64,000 nucleotides of DNA, taken from Pycnopodia helianthoides (taxonomy: Eukaryota > Echinodermata > Asteroidea > Forcipulatida > Asteriidae). Positions 61,101 to 64,000 of the stretch are shown here, one piece after another (position 1 is the stretch's first letter; each line of letters opens with the position of its first letter). The position numbers and the translations under genes were made by a program. The notes below the pieces were generated by a model. It made no database searches and was not told the origin of the DNA. It worked only from the letters and a program-made list of their open reading frames with translations. The DNA lies in NCBI GenBank assembly GCA_032158295.1, contig CM063246.1, positions 5,857,491 to 5,921,490 of the forward strand, given 5' to 3'.

Positions 61101-64000
61101 GTTTACTTAAAGTTCATACTTCCAAGCTTCAACCTACTCACCCTGGAGTCCAAGGTTTCGCATCTCAAGAATATTAATGACAAAGTATTGCATCTTGCTT
61201 CTTCGGATGTGGAAGAAGCCATTATTGGGAGACTTTCTCAACTCTGTTTCATTCCTGATGGAGAAGGTACATTAAGACTTGTAGATTACTTCTATGACCC
61301 AGATAATGAAGTCTTCAAAGCCATGGTAGACCCAAACCAATTACTACCTGATTCGATGAAACTACTAAAGTACTTCCTAACTAAGCTAGGTCTTCATACT
61401 GAAGTCACTCAGGAGTTGTTTATCAAGTTTGCCAGAACAATAGAATCAAAGGCAAATAAAGTGACCAGCAGCAGTCAACTGAAAACCCTTTTTGACAGAG
61501 CTAAGATTCTTACACGTGAACTGCAGTTCAATGAGAGTTTACACCATGCATCCTTCCTACGTGAAATTGCAGAGATCAAGTTCATTCCTTCAGTTCCATT
61601 AAAGAAAGAATTGATTGACATTCATCCTGCTGTATTAGATGGCGGAGCCCTGCGTCCATTTATTGCTTATCGAGGATCAATGCCTGAAAAATACGTAGAA
61701 CTTGTCTGGTCAGTTGCTGAGCTTCTACCCCATTGGGCTTTACCGTTTGAGGAAAATATTTTCATGCATGATTGTCTTGGCATTGCTACCAAAGTTGTTA
61801 TTGATAAGGCACTGTGCCACACCCAAAATGTTTGTGGGAGAATGCAAGAAAATAATGCCATCTACAAAGAGGACACGTTATCCCCTCGAGTAAGAAGTAC
61901 TTTTCAGAAGGTCATGATAAAGATTTTGGAATTTCTTCAAGACAGTCAAAAAGAACATGGGGAAGAGTTGAAGAGGCGTTTACACCATACTCCTCTTTGC
62001 TCGGTAGATGAAGGTAAAGTCCTCATCCGAGCCGATCAGCTGGTGTTCAGTATGACAGATTGTGAAGAAAAGACACTAAGGCCATACTTGTACAAAGCAC
62101 CGAGGGAGTTGGCAGACTTTGATGCCCTCGTACGGTTTCTTGGAGGTCAAGAGCGTTGTTCCTTTGACCAATTGGCAATGGTGTTATCTGCCATACAAAG
62201 GGAATGTAAAACTCAACGCCTCAATCCCAATGAGTTTCAGAAAGTTGTAACTGCAGTGAATGCTCTCTTCAAACTACTTCACAGCACAACAATAACTTGT
62301 CCGATTACAGTCTGTGAGCTGTACCTCCCAAATTCAAAAAATTTGATGAGAAAATCTTCTCATCTGTATTACGCAGACCCAGATCTGATGGATCAAATGA
62401 AGTTAGTATCAACTGAAAAGGAGTTTTTGATTCCTCTGAAGCAATGTGGATTTGATATCGATGATGAAGTGAGTCTTATCGAGCTTCTTCCTGAATCATT
62501 GCGTCCTAAAAATCTTGGTAATGAGATGCATGAAAATGTACACGAAGATAACGAAGATTGCCCAGCTGGACAAGATTGTTTATATCTAGAACATATCAAG
62601 AGGATGTTTAGTTCAGTGGAGATGACACGAGTGCTGCTCAGACTTCTTCAGCATCAACTAGATAAACCACCAGATGCAGAAATCAAACAATGCGTAGAAC
62701 AGTTGCAGAATTTTGCAAATTTTAGTTGCAAGACTGAACTGCAGATTGGTTTATTTGACCCCAGTGGAAAGATGCTTGGGAATCGACTATTGTCCGCTTC
62801 AGCATTTTATGACAAAACTTATATATATCTCGAGCATTGTTGGCCACCTAAAGGGGGCTTAGTGTTTAAACAGATTGCAGACTGCTGTAATAAAGTCATT
62901 GGTCAGTTACTTAATTCCGAGCATACCAGCCTCCTTCAAGCTGCTCTCCAGTGCCAGACTCCAGACGACATGAACGCCATATTAAGCAAATCACGTATTC
63001 CTGAATACGATACCACAACACGAGGTTTGCAGCCAGATGAACATGCACTTGGAACGATAGTACCAAGAGATATTCGACATCTTCTTGATCACGATCCGTA
63101 CAATCGGTTTGACGAAGAAGAAATTGTAGGATACGAGCGTCCATTGGAAGGTGTTTGCCTTCCGGTAAATGAGAGCACTGCATTGGGCACGGGAGAATTC
63201 CTGCCTCTAGAGTCAGAGCATTCATCAGACGATGCTACTGAGATAGTTTATGCCTTGATTATTGAACAAATTGGTAAAACTGATGAGTCTTCGAGGTTGT
63301 CTAAGCAATACAAAATCGACATTGGGCTCAAAGAACCTGTCATTGTCAAGGTAACAGCACTCTACAAGTTCCTGCGACCCAAAGAAAAACCTGACCTGAC
63401 AGTTGTTCCCTTCACTGGCGACCCAACAGCTGAAGTTCCTTTGACGCCATCTGATGGGTTTGTTCCAGATGTTCTTAAGAACTATGACGAAAAAATTAGG
63501 GAGCAGCTTAAGGAAGCCTTCGATTTACCAGAAGAAGAGAAAAAGACAGCTATTAGGCGTCTGTATCGAAAGTGGCATCCAGACAAAAACTTTGGCTATG
63601 AAACAATTGCGAATGAAGCCTTTAAGTTCCTTAAATCAGAAATCGATAGATGTGAAAAAGGATCACAGTACAGAGAGAAGTATTCTCAATGGGAGATGGA
63701 TGCAGAAAGGGACAGAGAGGAAGCCGAGCAATACCAAAAGAGATACTACGAGAATCAACACCGAGCCAGTGAACGGGCCTCATCTCATTTTGTTCCACCT
63801 TCCTTTAGCAATGAGACCCCAGATCCTCGGAGCGCACGGTTGTGGTTCCGACAGGCTGAGGAACATCTCCACAATGCCGAACAAACAAATATTGACTTGC
63901 CATCACATGTGCAGTGGATCGCCTTTCAGATCCATCAAGCAGCAGAAATGGCTCTCAAAGCAGTTCAGTACAGTCTCGACGGTCGTCCCGATATAAGCAG
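46133..64000 (+). CDS. SACS-like: Sacsin-like giant co-chaperone, 3' end beyond window
   Basis: Spliced CDS: 46133-46151, 49248-49336, 50310-50568, 51593-64000 (continues). All introns are GT..AG and phases agree (19 + 89 nt = 36 codons; G|AC Asp codon at the third junction). The product begins MADSSDDDDFGQKLPPLHIY. Three sacsin/HSP90-type ATPase-like repeats are marked by 'ELVQNADDA' (codon 37) with 'GRFGLGFISVYHLTD', 'ELIQNADDA' (~1381) with 'GRFGLGFTSVYHLTD', and 'ELLQNADDA' (~2395) with 'GRFGIGFNAVYHITD'. A J domain with 'RLYRKWHPDKN' (~4112-4122) and the start of a HEPN domain follow. About 4,258 codons are present; human sacsin is 4,579. Vertebrate sacsin is a chaperone-linked protein acting in mitochondrial and intermediate-filament maintenance; transferring that role here is inference. 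Odd points: no ubiquitin-like domain before the first repeat, and one apparent -1 frameshift near 53,940. It could be one of several sacsin paralogues. Confidence 0.9.
46225..46456 (-). mobile_element. tRNA-derived SINE (intron 1)
   Basis: On the minus strand the head (46456 down to ~46388) has an A-box-like 'tggtttagtgcattgg' and a B-box-like 'gtgtccgaatccc', followed by the SINE-core-like 'tgtccttgagcaagaaac'. The body runs to about 46225. It does not fold as a functional tRNA. Confidence 0.65.
46529..48366. mobile_element. ~1.84-kb TA-flanked TIR element in intron 1
   Basis: Terminal inverted repeats 'gggtaaactggggtaaaaac' + 'gccc' (46529-46552) and the complement (48343-48366), flanked by TA on both sides (46527-46528, 48367-48368). 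The subterminal motif 'ggggtaaaaacgcccg' recurs inward in both orientations (near 46709-46755, 47932-47982 and 48326-48340). No transposase frame; the two short ORFs at about 47.2 kb lack motifs. A non-autonomous element with TA target duplication, as in Tc1/mariner-type families. Confidence 0.85.
48425..48726 (-). mobile_element. tRNA(Ser/Leu)-type-derived SINE (intron 1)
   Basis: On the minus strand the head reads 'gtggccgagcggctaggagc', a textbook A box of Leu/Ser tRNA, then a degenerate B box 'gagtttgagtacagg'. The body includes 'ctttgagcaagattttacc' and 'gcatgtaaaagaacccagaa', a motif common in invertebrate SINEs. Same orientation as the SINE at 46225-46456. Confidence 0.75.
49248..49336 (+). 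other. Exon 2
   Basis: Bounded by 'aatgcag' and 'gtatgg'. Encodes DDDFGQKLPPLHIYLKRVLD and 'KYPEGGQILK', the conserved lead-in to the first sacsin repeat. Confidence 0.88.
49808..49970. mobile_element. Small foldback/MITE in intron 2
   Basis: 'gctatggttaaaactacaac' and 'gaggtgatcc' on the left are mirrored by 'ggatcacc' and 'gttagttttaaccatatcac' on the right, with outer 'atttactg' / 'cagtaaat'. About 160 bp, no coding capacity. Confidence 0.7.
49990..50028. repeat. Perfect 18-bp hairpin, 3-nt loop (intron 2)
   Basis: 49990-50007 'gggtgttaacatacaaat' is exactly mirrored at 50011-50028 across 'att'. Confidence 0.92.
50041..50060. repeat. Perfect 20-bp palindrome (intron 2)
   Basis: 'gtgcctagacgtctaggcac' equals its own reverse complement. 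It lies 12 bp after the preceding hairpin, so the two could form stacked cruciforms. Confidence 0.95.
50310..50568 (+). other. Exon 3
   Basis: Bounded by 'attttacag' and 'gtgagt'. Encodes 'ELVQNADDAEAKKVIFLFD' through 'GRFGLGFISVYHLT', the N-box and G-box of the first ATPase-like repeat (codons 37-122). Confidence 0.92.
50700..51290. repeat. Dispersed-repeat and low-complexity part of intron 3
   Basis: A G-rich segment (G12 run, 'ggggcgaagcc', 'ggtgggggtccagggg') of the same type as 37.70-37.78 kb, then a C-run and (CA)n near 51053-51078 and a second short (CA)n at 51235-51246. 'caaacgtggacc' occurs twice (about 51139 and 51175). No gene. Confidence 0.6.
53901..53973 (+). other. Apparent -1 frameshift in the sacsin-like CDS
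   Basis: The first frame ends '...EEAMPMMSGYWQGQNMAN' and stop (TAG 53971-53973). The downstream frame, open from 53901, reads '...VLARSEYGKLVHNLKFIPT', clearly sacsin-like. The switch best fits near 'atgtccgggtattgg' (53936-53949) and is explained by one missing base, for example in the C/G run. Either a sequencing indel or a true null allele. Confidence 0.85.
55365..55900 (+). other. Second sacsin ATPase-like repeat (start region)
   Basis: 'FKELIQNADDAGATEVKFL' then 'KVGRFGLGFTSVYHLTDVP' and 'GFEHTLIRLPLRTRDEA', the characteristic order of the sacsin internal repeat (N-box, G-box, arginine-containing loop). Confidence 0.9.
58404..58950 (+). other. Third sacsin ATPase-like repeat (start region)
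   Basis: 'FKELLQNADDAGATEIHFV', 'GRFGIGFNAVYHITDCPSF' and 'GTMFRFPLRAKPSEIS'. Later sequence includes 'LPVHVNGMFELDSSRR', also typical of these repeats. Confidence 0.9.
63470..63665 (+). other. J domain (DnaJ-like)
   Basis: 'LKEAFDLPEEEKKTAIRRLY' then 'RKWHPDKNFGYETIANEAFK'. The HPD tripeptide needed to stimulate Hsp70 ATPase is intact at 63576-63584, so Hsp70 coupling is plausible. Confidence 0.92.
63815..64000 (+). other. Start of HEPN domain, cut by window end
   Basis: 'DPRSARLWFRQAEEHLHNAE' and 'HVQWIAFQIHQAAEMALKAV' match the two-helix pattern of the sacsin C-terminal HEPN domain, a nucleotide-binding dimerisation module. The stop codon is outside the window. Confidence 0.85.

Larger units (their letters stand above)
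51593..64000 (+). other. Exon 4, giant exon of at least 12.4 kb
   Basis: Opens after 'tttttttttcag' with (G)AC CTT CCA, giving 'DLPCILSGEKIGFLDPQ'. One frame is open to 53,973. From about 53,900 a second frame (-1) is open without a stop to the window end, ~10 kb. Vertebrate SACS also has most of its coding sequence in one giant last exon. Confidence 0.92.

Noticed and set aside
63454..63996. 180-codon ORF at the window end
   Set aside because: It lies out of frame inside the sacsin-like J-domain and HEPN coding sequence, whose own frame is open and conserved.

Overview
This is animal (metazoan) nuclear DNA. It has one large intron-containing gene with canonical GT..AG splice sites, a Penelope-like retroelement, tRNA-derived SINEs, many foldback/MITE-like elements and long tandem arrays. 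An echinoderm, possibly a sea star, is my best guess. I base this on foldback repeats (AAAGGAACACGTTGC ends; the 'atttatgggagtcaa' hairpin) that I associate with echinoderm genomes, and on a sacsin-type gene of the sort I recall being numerous in those genomes. The species call is inference.

Layout. 1-8.8 kb: intergenic DNA without a convincing gene, holding an old tandem duplication, a minisatellite built from 68-bp blocks, and a perfect 72-bp inverted repeat around a TA microsatellite. 8.8-13.5 kb (minus strand): an intact-looking Penelope-like element (908-codon reverse transcriptase plus GIY-YIG endonuclease ORF) in tandem with a 5'-truncated copy. Both copies carry a hammerhead-like motif, and all three element boundaries lie in TA microsatellite. 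13.7-45.9 kb: a very large nested inverted-repeat structure. From outside inward it has a ~50-bp inverted end abutting TTAA (13.68 / 45.92 kb), a 35/36-bp minisatellite (about 22 kb on the left, about 1.4 kb in the opposite orientation on the right), and a ~1-kb non-repetitive inverted arm (36.5-37.6 / 40.3-41.5 kb). The centre is filled with smaller foldback elements. This resembles foldback (FB/TU-type) transposons whose inverted repeats have a tandem-repeat outer domain and a unique inner domain, but it is far larger. No transposase is visible. 46.1 kb to the window end (plus strand): a sacsin-like gene with three short 5' exons and one giant exon (>12.4 kb) that runs off the window inside the HEPN domain.

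The sacsin-like gene encodes three sacsin/HSP90-like ATPase-type repeats (about codons 37, 1381 and 2395), then a J domain with HPD (about codon 4118) and the start of a HEPN domain. About 4,258 codons lie in the window. The predicted start leaves no room for the N-terminal ubiquitin-like domain of vertebrate sacsin. One apparent -1 frameshift near 53,940 interrupts the giant exon. Introns 1-3 carry two SINEs, a ~1.84-kb TA-flanked terminal-inverted-repeat element and several perfect hairpins.

Parts of the minisatellite (about 15.9-18.6 and 24.6-26.5 kb) are peppered with small deletions compared with neighbouring copies. This looks like unpolished consensus sequence rather than biology. The many short ORFs inside the array are reading-frame artefacts of a 36-bp repeat and are not annotated as genes.
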